DNA of 37,381 nt, taken from positions 1 through 37,381 of the IMG/VR virus record IMGVR_UViG_3300038954_000404. One strand, given 5' to 3'. The translations under genes were made by a program, and so were the position numbers. Below are positions 14,665 through 22,685 of this stretch, piece by piece. This stretch comes from a virus. The notes beneath the pieces were generated by a model. That model searched no databases, was not told the origin of the DNA, and saw only the letters and a list, made by a program, of their open reading frames with translations. The stretch's first letter is position 1. Every line of letters starts with the position of its first letter.

Positions 14665-14900
14665 AACTGTCTTACAAACCACCTTCCTAATCTAGTTAAT
14701 TTTGCTTCTGCTCGGTTAGTGTCATGATTAAAACCAAAAGTCACCATACCGGTAGAAGCATGTCGTTGTAAAATTTCCATTTCTTCTTCAGAAGTGATAA
14801 AAGCGCCACGTTTAAATTTACTTAATACTCTTTTATGTTGTAGCTCTTTAGTCTCGCCACGTAATGCTATCTTTATTTTCTTGCGTTTTATATTTCTCAT
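14661..14900 (-). CDS. Small basic protein directly after the structured leader
   Basis: 79 residues, very basic N-terminus (RNIKRKKIKIALRG), then GAFITSEEEMEILQRHAST and a C-terminus TRLGRWFVRQL. Not recognised. Its ATG is only 17 bases after the U tract of the terminator at 14918-14942, with no promoter space and only a weak ribosome site, so its expression must depend on read-through of the upstream structured RNA. Confidence 0.68.
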   Translation of the reverse strand: MRNIKRKKIKIALRGETKELQHKRVLSKFKRGAFITSEEEMEILQRHASTGMVTFGFNHDTNRAEAKLTRLGRWFVRQL

Positions 14901-14917
14901 TTTATTTAATTATGCAC

Positions 14918-14942
14918 AAAAAAGGGCTTACAAAGTAAGCCC
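14918..14942 (-). terminator. Strong intrinsic terminator ending the structured RNA
   Basis: On the minus strand GGGCTTAC (14942-14935), loop TTT, GTAAGCCC (14931-14924), then six T. The stem is 8 bp and perfect. It ends the gene-free stretch and sits just before the 14661-14900 gene, so it may act as an attenuator. Confidence 0.9.
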
Positions 14943-15285
14943 TCTATATCTTAGAAAGAATTAATCAGTCACCTCCTGTTGCGATAGCATTGCTTTCAGT
15001 CCAACGGACAGTGGCTTTGTCAAATTAAATCAATTTTGATAGGCCTCCCTTAAAAATTAGAAGATTAAGTAATGAACTTTATGGATAATAATCTTCTAGG
15101 GACAGGAAATGATCCTATCTTCAAAAGCTCTGTCTATCACTAACGAGGGCGCCCTAAGTAAAGTTAGCAATAAACTTCATTGCTTTTGCTTTACCTATAA
15201 GCTACCTCGAAGTTATTTTTCCTGTTCATTAATATTATCTTTTGCTATCTATAAGATTAATCACTAAAAGATAATGCTTTATCAT
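14918..15285 (-). ncRNA. Candidate structured non-coding RNA or attenuator leader
   Basis: A gene-free stretch of about 370 bases with dense minus-strand pairing. ACAGGAAA (15225-15218) pairs with TTTCCTGT (15109-15102) as a long-range stem. Inside it CGAGG (15209-15205) pairs with CCTCG (15148-15144), and GTAAAG with CTTTAC plus AGCAAT with ATTGCT form a nested hairpin (15194-15158). Next TAGAAGATTA (15098-15089) pairs perfectly with TAATCTTCTA (15067-15058). GTCC-GTT-GGAC (about 15009-14999) follows, then an AGGAGGTGA without a reading frame, and the terminator. I could not match it to tmRNA, RNase P, a known riboswitch or a group I intron. A short hairpin with TTTT (15283-15266) may end the upstream mRNA. 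Confidence 0.6.
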
Positions 15286-15483
15286 TTATGGTCCTTCATA
15301 CTTTATTTCATTCCAACTTCTTTCGAATATACGGTATATAATTAATTCTAAATAACTTTCATTATCTGGTATATATTTATAATTATTACGTAACTCTGCT
15401 TTCATACTACTCCATTTATTGTAGTTAACAACTTTGATTTCAAATTTCTTTGTAGTGATGTTTTCTGCTGCAAATATAAACAT
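15286..15483 (-). CDS. Small protein, unknown
   Basis: 65 residues with a strand start (FIFAAENITTKKFEIKVVNY) and a helical second half with several aromatics. Not recognised. TAATG junction with its upstream neighbour. Last coding gene before the structured RNA. Confidence 0.62.
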   Translation of the reverse strand: MFIFAAENITTKKFEIKVVNYNKWSSMKAELRNNYKYIPDNESYLELIIYRIFERSWNEIKYEGP

Positions 15484-15965
15484 TATTGTTTCCAGACCTT
15501 CTCTTCTGGAATGATCATACCATTAGAGAATACGAAATACCAATCATTATAAGCTACTTTAGCAACCACAACATCATCAGTCCCAGCCCCTAAATACTTT
15601 TGATATTTAGACTTTATTTGATTCTTTCTTTCTAACATAATATCAATAAAATTATATCCTTTACTTAAAAAGTCTCCGTCTTCATTAAATAGAGCGATAT
15701 TTCTGCTACTTTTAATATCAAAATTGGGATATTGATATACTTTTATGATATCATCGGTTTCATGCTGAAAATATAGTGTCCCTCCTTCAAATAAGCCTAC
15801 TATTTCTTTCGTTTTTTTATTTATCAACAATGTAAGACCCTTGTTACTACTTTTAAAAACTAAAGCTACTAATTTTTTATCCATATTAGCTGGTAGATTT
15901 CCTATTGTGCTTTCAGGAGAATCAAATATAGAACTATATAAATCGCGTAATAATTCTTCAGTCAT
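15483..15965 (-). CDS. Unknown protein
   Basis: 160 residues: helical start (TEELLRDLYSSIF), then strands (KLVALVFKSSNKGLTLLINKKTKEIVGLFEGGTLYF) and a C-terminal strand pair DWYFVFSNGMIIPEE. Reads as a beta-rich cytoplasmic protein. No family recognised. GAGG lies about 11 bases before ATG 15965. Confidence 0.65.
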   Translation of the reverse strand: MTEELLRDLYSSIFDSPESTIGNLPANMDKKLVALVFKSSNKGLTLLINKKTKEIVGLFEGGTLYFQHETDDIIKVYQYPNFDIKSSRNIALFNEDGDFLSKGYNFIDIMLERKNQIKSKYQKYLGAGTDDVVVAKVAYNDWYFVFSNGMIIPEEKVWKQ

Positions 15966-16011
15966 TTGTGACTAACCTCGTATTCATAGTCAGCATATTG
16001 TTCTCTATGAT

Positions 16012-16221
16012 TCATTCTCTTTTATCCACTACTATATAATCTTCAAAGTCATAAGAAAACAATTCTTTTATTATTTTCTTTAGAAAATCAATACCATCCA
16101 ATGTCGGGTAACTCATCTGCGCTCCCGCAGATAACTTCTTATACTGCTCTTCATTTATCAACCTCAGCTTAAAATAAGAGTAACTACCAGATTTAGAAAC
16201 TTCTACACTTATATGTGTCAT
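16012..16221 (-). CDS. Small protein, unknown
   Basis: 69 residues: beta start (HISVEVSKSGSYSYFKLRLI), then helix (IDFLKKIIKELFSYDFEDY). ATGA overlap with the preceding gene. Not recognised. Confidence 0.62.
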   Translation of the reverse strand: MTHISVEVSKSGSYSYFKLRLINEEQYKKLSAGAQMSYPTLDGIDFLKKIIKELFSYDFEDYIVVDKRE

Positions 16222-16454
16222 AATAGATCTTTAATTAATTCTTCATCAGTAAGCAACACAGTTGTTGGCAAAGCATTACCCCAAACTATACCTACAACAC
16301 TTTTGTCTTTTACCCAAAACGTCCTAACCTCACTTGGATTGACATTGTAATAATTTTCTTCATCATGTTCTAAATTCTTCTTAGTCAAATTAGGTGCTTC
16401 TAGTATACCCATCAATTCATCATCAAATCCATAGAACGGTATATAGTATTTCAT
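16218..16454 (-). CDS. Small acidic protein, unknown
   Basis: 78 residues, acidic, aromatic-rich start (MKYYIPFYGFDDELMGIL), a middle strand TFWVKDKSVVGIVWG and a helix at the end. Short overlaps on both sides (4 bases each). Not recognised. Confidence 0.62.
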   Translation of the reverse strand: MKYYIPFYGFDDELMGILEAPNLTKKNLEHDEENYYNVNPSEVRTFWVKDKSVVGIVWGNALPTTVLLTDEELIKDLL

Positions 16455-16849
16455 AATTTTTCATCCATCTTCTCAATTATTTTCTTGGCAAATTTATAAA
16501 TGTTACTAAAATTCGTAGTATAAGCAAAATCTCGATTGTAATCACCAAACACTTTTTCTTTATCATACCGATTATCAAGATCAGCTCTTATATAAAAACC
16601 ATCTCGTCTCTGTAATATATCTAACGTCAAATCTCGTGGCGCTTTGTAAACATAAATCCGCCAATTATATTGAAGGACTGCACTAGTAGCATTCTTATTT
16701 ATTTCAACATTTGTTTCAAATACTTCTGGCAATTCTTCTAACGAGTCTGCTAAGGATTCTACTCTCGTGACGAACTTTGTGTAATCGAAAATACTTATAA
16801 TTACTAACTGGTAGTCTGTGCGTTCGTCATGTTCAACCCATTCACTCAT
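16451..16849 (-). CDS. Unknown protein
   Basis: 132 residues. Strands YQLVIISIFDYTKFVTRV and SAVLQYNWRIYVYKAP flank an acidic helix (LADSLEELPEVFE). Ends with a basic-acidic helix. Overlaps by 4 bases with both neighbours. Not recognised. Confidence 0.64.
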   Translation of the reverse strand: MSEWVEHDERTDYQLVIISIFDYTKFVTRVESLADSLEELPEVFETNVEINKNATSAVLQYNWRIYVYKAPRDLTLDILQRRDGFYIRADLDNRYDKEKVFGDYNRDFAYTTNFSNIYKFAKKIIEKMDEKL

Positions 16850-17217
16850 ATGTCATCTCTCACTACTATTTTAGTATCACTAAAAACTTTCGACACATCA
16901 ATATCTTCAAAGATTGTCCTAACTATCTCTTTGTCTACTGTCTGTAAATACTTATAATGGTTTATGTCTTTTATACTTGTGATTTCGTTCAGCTTCTCAT
17001 CAGTCTCTTCGTCGACTTCTTCTGGCATATCGTAACTACCAGACCACATGACGTCAAACACAAACTTTTCATCTTTATAAAAATCTATATCACCCCTATA
17101 TCTATATCCGACAAACACATCACCAAAACCTTTATACTTAGGTCTATATATTAAAATATAATATGAGTAAAATCCATATCTAGTCTTATACCATTTATTT
17201 GTTTCTACTTTTGCCAT
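16846..17217 (-). CDS. Small protein with the family-like N-terminus, unknown
   Basis: 123 residues. The start VETNKWYKTRYGFYSYYILIYRP resembles the aromatic N-terminal layout of the 9024-10443 proteins, suggesting distant relationship. The middle is acidic (MPEEVDEETDEKLNE). Only a weak ribosome site (AAAGAT) precedes ATG 17217, where GATAAATA is also found. First gene of the 15286-17217 set. Confidence 0.64.
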   Translation of the reverse strand: MAKVETNKWYKTRYGFYSYYILIYRPKYKGFGDVFVGYRYRGDIDFYKDEKFVFDVMWSGSYDMPEEVDEETDEKLNEITSIKDINHYKYLQTVDKEIVRTIFEDIDVSKVFSDTKIVVRDDI

Positions 17218-17259
17218 GTATTTATCTTTAGTTTAACTCTATATAATAGAAAGTAAGAT

Positions 17260-19356
17260 TCACTTCAAAAACAATATATACTCTTCATTTTTATAATTTT
17301 TGAAGTGACTCTTCTTATTCTTAAGAACTATTGACGTATTCGGATACTCACTATCAATTATTTCTTTTAACTCTCTGTTTACAACTAATACAACCTTTTT
17401 AGCTACATCTAACATATTTTCAATAGTCGGATATAAGAATTCACTACTCACATCTTTATATGGGATCATGTCTTTAGAATATTTTTCGCTATTGAAATAT
17501 GGAGGACATGTAAAAGCTAAGTCAAATCTCATATTAGGTTTATGATCTTCTGCTTTATCACAAAGTATTTCTCCTTCTAGCTTTATTTCTTCTAAAAGCT
17601 TCTTATTCTCTTTTACTGTCTCTTCATTATAATCAATTCCGTAGTAATATTTACCACCGCAAGCTTTTAGGCCTAAAGCTCGAGCACCAAAGCCGCAGCA
17701 TGGATCATAAACTGATTCGATATCACCTATTCTTTTATATATTTCACATGCTAAACTTGGAGAAAACCAACTTATAGCATAATTGCCCGAAATAAAACCT
17801 CTTAATATATTCTTTGCAGATATATCAAAAGTTTCGCGTTTTGCATTTAGTCCGACTCTGTATCTAATAATTTTTTCTAAAATAGCTTCATTTCCCCATG
17901 CGTCATATATGGATTCTTTTGATCCTTTTTTACCCTTCCAATAAGAAATAAATCTATTTTTTAAGAAATTATTACCACCAATAAGTGAAGTGTGTGGGTG
18001 CTCCCAGAATGTATCCCTATTTCTAGATTGGTCACCTCGTACCGATGACAACTCTTGCTCTAAATTACTTTCTTTATATTTTACAGTAAATTTGGGAAAA
18101 TATGCTCGTGTCCAGCGGACTAATAGGGGTACTATTTTCTCTAACTTCTTTTTATCTAACGATAATAGCCATTCTTTTCTTATAAAAATCTCATCCCACT
18201 CGAAGTTACGATTAGATATTTTATATTCGAAATCACCATTAATTATTTTACTCTCCCATATTCTATATAATTGATAACCCGCCCGAGTACACTTAATTTC
18301 TTTTTCTTTGTCAACAACTACTTTTTTTATTTGTTTTATTCTAGTTATTTCTACGCCATCGTTTTTATGCCAATAATCACCATCTACTTCTATAAGAGAA
18401 TCGTCACTTAATTTAAAATCAAATGACTTATTAAACAAACTATAATGCTGCTCATACGAGATATTTTTAGAGTCTAAATAATTAGCAAATAACATTTCTG
18501 GTTTGCTGGGGTACTGAACAGATGCGGGCCCTAATTTACCATATTTCCCTTGCTTTGATCCAATTTTAGAAAATGCTTTTACCCTACAATCTTCTGAACA
18601 ATATTTTTGCTTTTTTTGACATCTAGCAACTCTTACACTGAATTTATTTTTACATTCAGGGCACTCTCTATCTTCCCATTTGTCAATATAGACACCTCGC
18701 TCTCTAACAGATCGCTTCATTTTTTCTATTGAAGACTCGGAGTGTTTAAACCCACTATGAGATATAGACATTCTACAACTAGGACAAATATGATTAGTGT
18801 ACTTTTTGTCTATAAAATGTCCGACTCTAATTGTGTATTCTGTATTGCACCTTTCACACTTAAACATTATTTTTTCGTTCCTGGGTATCTTACGCTTCTT
18901 TATATATAGCTTATTGTCTTTAATGCTATAATCATTACTAGATAAATCATATATTGTCTTCTTATATAGTGGTAAACTAGCAACATATTCTTTTATTTCT
19001 TCATCATTCATTTTAAATTTATAGCATTCATTTTTTTCGTATTTATCTAGTATGTTCATTACACTAGTTTTAGAAAGACCCACTAATTCCCCTATCTTAG
19101 AAAGTGATAAAGACTCTTTCTTCGCTAGAATAACTCTATCTACTTCTTGCGGCTCTCGTATATTCCAGCAAAATTTACATATAGGTTGAAAATACTTTTC
19201 TCTTATCGAAGGGTAATTATAAATACTTTTTTTATTACAACGTTTACAAATAAAAGTGACTTTATCTCTTTTAACTAACCTCTTAAACTCGACTACTCCA
19301 AATATCTCTTGTCTTTCATTTTTATAGACTTCTATATCTTCTAATTTTACTAACAA
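17260..19356 (-). CDS. Zinc-ribbon / Vsr-like homing endonuclease fused to a DNA methyltransferase
   Basis: 698 residues in several modules. Zinc ribbon CKRC (37-40) with CKFC (60-63); helix-turn-helix near 82-105 (LSKIGELVGLSKTSVMNIL); second ribbon CERC (167) with CPSC (191); a NUMOD3-like GFKHSESSIEKMKRS (202-216); third ribbon CPEC (232) with CSEDC (253). Then a Vsr/EDxHD-type nuclease: E287, D313 in FDFKL, IEVDGDYWH (322-330) and GYQLYRIWESKI (360-371). Residues about 530-698 are a methyltransferase: DPCCGFGARALG (551-562) as SAM motif I, and TCPPYF (616-621) as the catalytic motif of amino-methylating enzymes. Start is TTG 19356 with GGAG before it; a 12-base palindrome lies at 19368-19379. 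It follows the gp23 terminator, the kind of site where free-standing homing endonucleases insert. Confidence 0.85.
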   Translation of the reverse strand: MLVKLEDIEVYKNERQEIFGVVEFKRLVKRDKVTFICKRCNKKSIYNYPSIREKYFQPICKFCWNIREPQEVDRVILAKKESLSLSKIGELVGLSKTSVMNILDKYEKNECYKFKMNDEEIKEYVASLPLYKKTIYDLSSNDYSIKDNKLYIKKRKIPRNEKIMFKCERCNTEYTIRVGHFIDKKYTNHICPSCRMSISHSGFKHSESSIEKMKRSVRERGVYIDKWEDRECPECKNKFSVRVARCQKKQKYCSEDCRVKAFSKIGSKQGKYGKLGPASVQYPSKPEMLFANYLDSKNISYEQHYSLFNKSFDFKLSDDSLIEVDGDYWHKNDGVEITRIKQIKKVVVDKEKEIKCTRAGYQLYRIWESKIINGDFEYKISNRNFEWDEIFIRKEWLLSLDKKKLEKIVPLLVRWTRAYFPKFTVKYKESNLEQELSSVRGDQSRNRDTFWEHPHTSLIGGNNFLKNRFISYWKGKKGSKESIYDAWGNEAILEKIIRYRVGLNAKRETFDISAKNILRGFISGNYAISWFSPSLACEIYKRIGDIESVYDPCCGFGARALGLKACGGKYYYGIDYNEETVKENKKLLEEIKLEGEILCDKAEDHKPNMRFDLAFTCPPYFNSEKYSKDMIPYKDVSSEFLYPTIENMLDVAKKVVLVVNRELKEIIDSEYPNTSIVLKNKKSHFKNYKNEEYILFLK

Positions 19357-19367
19357 CTATAAACTCC

Positions 19368-19379
19368 GTTAATATTAAC
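19368..19379. promoter_or_regulatory. Perfect 12-base palindrome before the nuclease-methyltransferase gene
   Basis: GTTAATATTAAC is self-complementary and lies about 12 bases upstream of the TTG start, touching the Shine-Dalgarno. It could be an operator or recognition site for a dimer. Short AT-rich palindromes occur by chance, so this is weak. Confidence 0.3.
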
Positions 19380-19428
19380 TTACCGATATTCTATTGATTG
19401 TCTTAATAATATATGCTTGAAAACACAC

Positions 19429-19458
19429 AAAAAAGAGGAGCTCGTAAAAGCTCCTCTT
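19429..19458 (-). terminator. Strong intrinsic terminator after gp23
   Basis: On the minus strand AAGAGGAGCT (19458-19449), loop TTTACG, AGCTCCTCTT (19442-19433), then Ts down to 19429. The 10-bp stem is perfect. It closes the capsid operon right after the major capsid gene, which is usual for the most abundant late message, and separates it from the nuclease-methyltransferase gene. Confidence 0.92.
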
Positions 19459-19482
19459 GTTAATTGCTTATGTTATAAAAAC

Positions 19483-21078
19483 TTAAGCACCTGGAAGTTC
19501 ATCTATGCTTACCATGCCGTAGAGTAGGTCTCCAAGTGGTACTTGGACGAGTCCGTATCTTGCGAGGAAACCCTTTCTTGGTGTAAAGTCGTTGGGACCA
19601 TACAACGTGGGGGTTACTTGCGTTACGTAAGGCGCATATACTACTCCAGCTCCGAAAGGAGATGCAGGAGATTTATGTCCCATTAGTATTTTGTTTGCAG
19701 GGAATAGAGGATCTTTATATACAGAATAATTACCTCTAAAATCACCAGCTTTAACAATACCAAGTCCACCCTGAGTAGCTGCCGGAGCTGCTACAAAGCC
19801 TTCTAAGGTTTCAAGGTAAGAACTTACCTTTGGTGAAGTTATAATCCAGTTTCCCGGACCAATCTTTGATTTTCTATAAATTTCATTACTGAGTTCAGCT
19901 AAGACTTGAACGAGATGTCTGTGTCTATCTAAATAGTTACCAGATGTGTTGTTGTTAGTGTCATCGCTCCAGTCAAAATATCTGAAAGATGAAATAGGTA
20001 CAACGTCCATACAAGTTCGGACGATTTCCCTGTCAATTTCAGCAATCATTTCATTTGAAACAAGAGCTGTTAGCTCAGCATCAGCGTTTAAGCCGTGGTA
20101 AGCCTTCAAGTCTTGTTCAGCTTCGTTCGTCCAGGTAGCTTTAAGCTTTCTGGATTTAACAGTAATTGGATACTGTGAAATACTAATTGACATATCAGGG
20201 ATATTTTCTGTACCTTCTTGTTTGTAGGTATAGAATGCTTCATCTCCGGTTACAGTACCAGAAATTGTTGATACAGTAGTTCCGAAAGGTCTTACTGTAA
20301 TTTCATCAGAAGTATCGGTATAAGAAACTGTCATCTTTGGAAGAGTACCATCACTTAGATAATCAGTTCCAGCTGTTACGCCGAAAGCAGCTGCTAAAGT
20401 AACTCCATCTCCACTTCTATCAGTTTCTTTAAATTGCCAAGCAGTTTTACCTTCTCGGCCATCATATCGAATAATGTAAGTAGAAGTATTTCCACCACCA
20501 TCATCGACAGTAAATCTTAGTCTAACTCTTTTGAGAAGACTGTTAGTTGAATCTGTCCAGTCAGAGCCCTTAAGGCCATCGTCCCAGTCAGTATCGGTTC
20601 CGAATACAAAGTTAGATTCACTAGTACCAGCACCATCATTAACAGTGATAGTAGTTTCTCTTACTTCATCACTAGAATAATAAGGATTATATCCTTGATT
20701 AACTAACGGATCGTTTGGATCTTCAGAATACATGCTGTATTCACTGCCAGCTGCAGTCTCAGATTTGCTTGAAGCAAATTGATATTTTAGATAAAATATA
20801 ACTCCAGTCGGACCAGCAAGTGGTTGTACTGAAACTATATTATTTGCTACTAGGTTAGGGAATACCCTTCTAACTATCGGTAGAAGAATCTTTTGGATAC
20901 CAACTACATCTTGTGCTTGAGTAGAAGGATCTTCTAATAGATATTGAGCTTCATTTTCAAGTAACATGGCTGTACTTTCTTTCAAGTAATCATCGCCAAT
21001 TCCTTTAAGGAAGGGTTTCCATTTACCTAATATTTTACCTTTTTGTTCTTTCTTTAATCGATTATAATCGAAAAGCAT
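19483..21078 (-). CDS. 23: Major capsid protein gp23
   Basis: 531 residues, T4 gp23 is 521. Recognised by GIGDDYLKESTAMLLENEAQYLLED near the N-terminus, the LAGPTGVIFYLKYQ strand, SRKLKATWTNEAEQDLKAYHGLNADAEL, and NEMIAEIDREIVRTC, followed by the A-domain GDFRGNYSVYKDPLFPANKILMGHK and the end YGLVQVPLGDLLYGM. Between residues about 150 and 280 lies an insertion rich in Thr, Asp and Gly, a surface domain. The N-terminal region is presumably removed by gp21. Strong AGGAGGGAAAGCAC ribosome site. Follows scaffold gp22 as in T4. Confidence 0.97.
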   Translation of the reverse strand: MLFDYNRLKKEQKGKILGKWKPFLKGIGDDYLKESTAMLLENEAQYLLEDPSTQAQDVVGIQKILLPIVRRVFPNLVANNIVSVQPLAGPTGVIFYLKYQFASSKSETAAGSEYSMYSEDPNDPLVNQGYNPYYSSDEVRETTITVNDGAGTSESNFVFGTDTDWDDGLKGSDWTDSTNSLLKRVRLRFTVDDGGGNTSTYIIRYDGREGKTAWQFKETDRSGDGVTLAAAFGVTAGTDYLSDGTLPKMTVSYTDTSDEITVRPFGTTVSTISGTVTGDEAFYTYKQEGTENIPDMSISISQYPITVKSRKLKATWTNEAEQDLKAYHGLNADAELTALVSNEMIAEIDREIVRTCMDVVPISSFRYFDWSDDTNNNTSGNYLDRHRHLVQVLAELSNEIYRKSKIGPGNWIITSPKVSSYLETLEGFVAAPAATQGGLGIVKAGDFRGNYSVYKDPLFPANKILMGHKSPASPFGAGVVYAPYVTQVTPTLYGPNDFTPRKGFLARYGLVQVPLGDLLYGMVSIDELPGA

Positions 21079-21100
21079 GTGCTTTCCCTCCTATTTTGCC

Positions 21101-22057
21101 TTAATCCTTTGGAATGCCAGCTAAGTCTAACATTTCATTAAGTTGATTGACATATTCGTCGTTCTTTTTTTCATTCCTATCGAAATGAACTTTAGGTTGA
21201 ATCTCAAGATCTTCGTCAACTTCATCTTCTTCGTCTTCTTCATCGTCATCCTTAGATCTCTTCTTCTTTAAAGTCTTTTTCTTTTCTTTATATGATTTGC
21301 CACCGTACTTAGCATAATCGGCAGCATCACCATCACCTTCTTCATTTACACTTTCTTCCATATCTTCGTCGTCTTCATCTTCTTCGGGTTCTTCACCCTC
21401 TTCTTCCTCTTCCTCTTCCTCGTCGTAATCGTCTTCTTCATCATCGTCTTTGGCTTTTTTCTTACCTTCAGAAACTAAGTTCTTCAACTTAGCATATTTT
21501 TCAACGACTTCTTCTTCAGAATTTGCTTCGCCAATGAAAGTTTCTACGGCTTCTGCAACTTGTGGAGAAAGTGTGGATACTATTTCTTTTAATTTCAATT
21601 TAGCTCTTAATTTATCGTTTTCATCATCTTTAGATTCTACCATTTTAAGAGCGTTAGCTAATTCGTCTACATAACCTTTAGTTACTGTTTCGTCCATAAG
21701 TGGATAAACAACGTTTTTAACTTCTTCTAATGCTAAAATTCTTGGGTCATTTAATACATCTTTTCTGGCTTCTACTTTTAATTGGTCATACGTTTCTTTC
21801 ATTGCATTAGTAAATCTTTTTACTAATACTTTTTGCATCTTATCTTTTATCTGTTCTACAAGATTTCCTTGTTCTTCTTTAAATTTCTCTTTTTCTTCTT
21901 TAATTTCTCGTAATTTGACGTCGTATTCAGTCTTGATCTCAGATCTCACTTCTTCTTCAATCTTTTTACGAGTTTTCTCTTTCCAGACATCTAGCTCTTC
22001 GTTAAAAGCTTTAATCTGCTTTTCACTAAGCTCTATATCAGCTAATATATTAGGCAT
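21101..22057 (-). CDS. 22: Prohead scaffold protein gp22
   Basis: 318 residues. The first 130 form a coiled coil (EKQIKAFNEELDVWKEKTRKKIEEEV ...), the middle is helical, and residues about 205-245 are an almost pure Asp/Glu tract, followed by KEKKKTLKKKR. The C-terminus reads YVNQLNEMLDLAGIPKD; the same EMLDLAGIP word opens the 22686-23045 protein. T4 gp22 forms the internal core around which gp23 assembles and is then digested by gp21. AGGAGGATTACAA precedes ATG 22057. Identity rests on composition and exact gene order between gp21 and gp23. Confidence 0.9.
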   Translation of the reverse strand: MPNILADIELSEKQIKAFNEELDVWKEKTRKKIEEEVRSEIKTEYDVKLREIKEEKEKFKEEQGNLVEQIKDKMQKVLVKRFTNAMKETYDQLKVEARKDVLNDPRILALEEVKNVVYPLMDETVTKGYVDELANALKMVESKDDENDKLRAKLKLKEIVSTLSPQVAEAVETFIGEANSEEEVVEKYAKLKNLVSEGKKKAKDDDEEDDYDEEEEEEEEGEEPEEDEDDEDMEESVNEEGDGDAADYAKYGGKSYKEKKKTLKKKRSKDDDEEDEEDEVDEDLEIQPKVHFDRNEKKNDEYVNQLNEMLDLAGIPKD

Positions 22058-22072
22058 TTGTAATCCTCCTAC

Positions 22073-22684
22073 TTAGTCTTCCAAATTTTCATTCAATGCT
22101 TCAGCAAGGTTGTGTTTTTCTTCTCTATCTTGATACCATCCATCAGCTTCTTGTTCTTCATAAACAGCTTCTGGATAAGCATTAGGTGTTGAAGGATCAG
22201 CGACTATATCAAACGTTATCAATTTGAAGTCATCTTGTACTTCGTTTACACCATTATATTTTTTAACTGAGCCAAATCCTCTTGAGGATATCCCCAGTTT
22301 AACTCCTCTTCTAACCAATGAACCTAGAATTCTACCTTGTGGAGTCCCACCTTCTTCATCGGGTCCATCAAAAACTTCTACTATACCGTTTACTTTTCCC
22401 GACTCATCTATATCAATTTCAGTAATACAATGAGACACTTTATCTAGATGAATCTTACCTTCAGGCGGATGATCTAATTCACCCAACATTTGACGATTAC
22501 TTACTTTTTCTTTATTCTTATTGATTTCTCTCTCTAATATTGGCTTAGGGTACATCCTACCATTTCCATTTTGAACTCCTGCTTGTTGCAAAAGTCCTTT
22601 TAACATCGTTTTCTTTTTACCATCTTCAGATCCTTCAGATAGCATTTTGTAAGAGAAATCTTGATATTCGAGTAATAAACTCAT
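22073..22684 (-). CDS. 21: Prohead core protease gp21
   Basis: 203 residues, matching the T4 gp21 protease (212). Features are NGNGRMYPKPILEREI, the catalytic His in LGELDHPP, the catalytic Ser in LGISSRGFGSV, then FDIVADPSTPNAY. This is the herpesvirus-like serine protease fold used by T4-like phages to cut the scaffold and capsid precursors after assembly, then itself. Its start lies one base before the preceding stop. Sits between the acidic proteins and gp22. Confidence 0.95.
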   Translation of the reverse strand: MSLLLEYQDFSYKMLSEGSEDGKKKTMLKGLLQQAGVQNGNGRMYPKPILEREINKNKEKVSNRQMLGELDHPPEGKIHLDKVSHCITEIDIDESGKVNGIVEVFDGPDEEGGTPQGRILGSLVRRGVKLGISSRGFGSVKKYNGVNEVQDDFKLITFDIVADPSTPNAYPEAVYEEQEADGWYQDREEKHNLAEALNENLED

Positions 22685-22685
22685 T

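Noticed and set aside
14941-14960. AAGATATAG in the orphan RNA, like the S element of group I introns
   Set aside because: The expected P7 partner (CTCTA type) is missing and no interrupted gene flanks it, so a group I intron is unlikely.
14999-15016. GCCACTG reminiscent of a cobalamin riboswitch
   Set aside because: The other conserved boxes and their order are absent.
17237-17267. TTGAAG ... TATATA as a host promoter before the 16846-17217 gene
   Set aside because: Both boxes match only four of six; not strong enough in an AT-rich genome.
17990-18274. + strand frame of 94 codons inside the nuclease-methyltransferase gene
   Set aside because: Antisense to well-formed protein motifs; no supporting signal.
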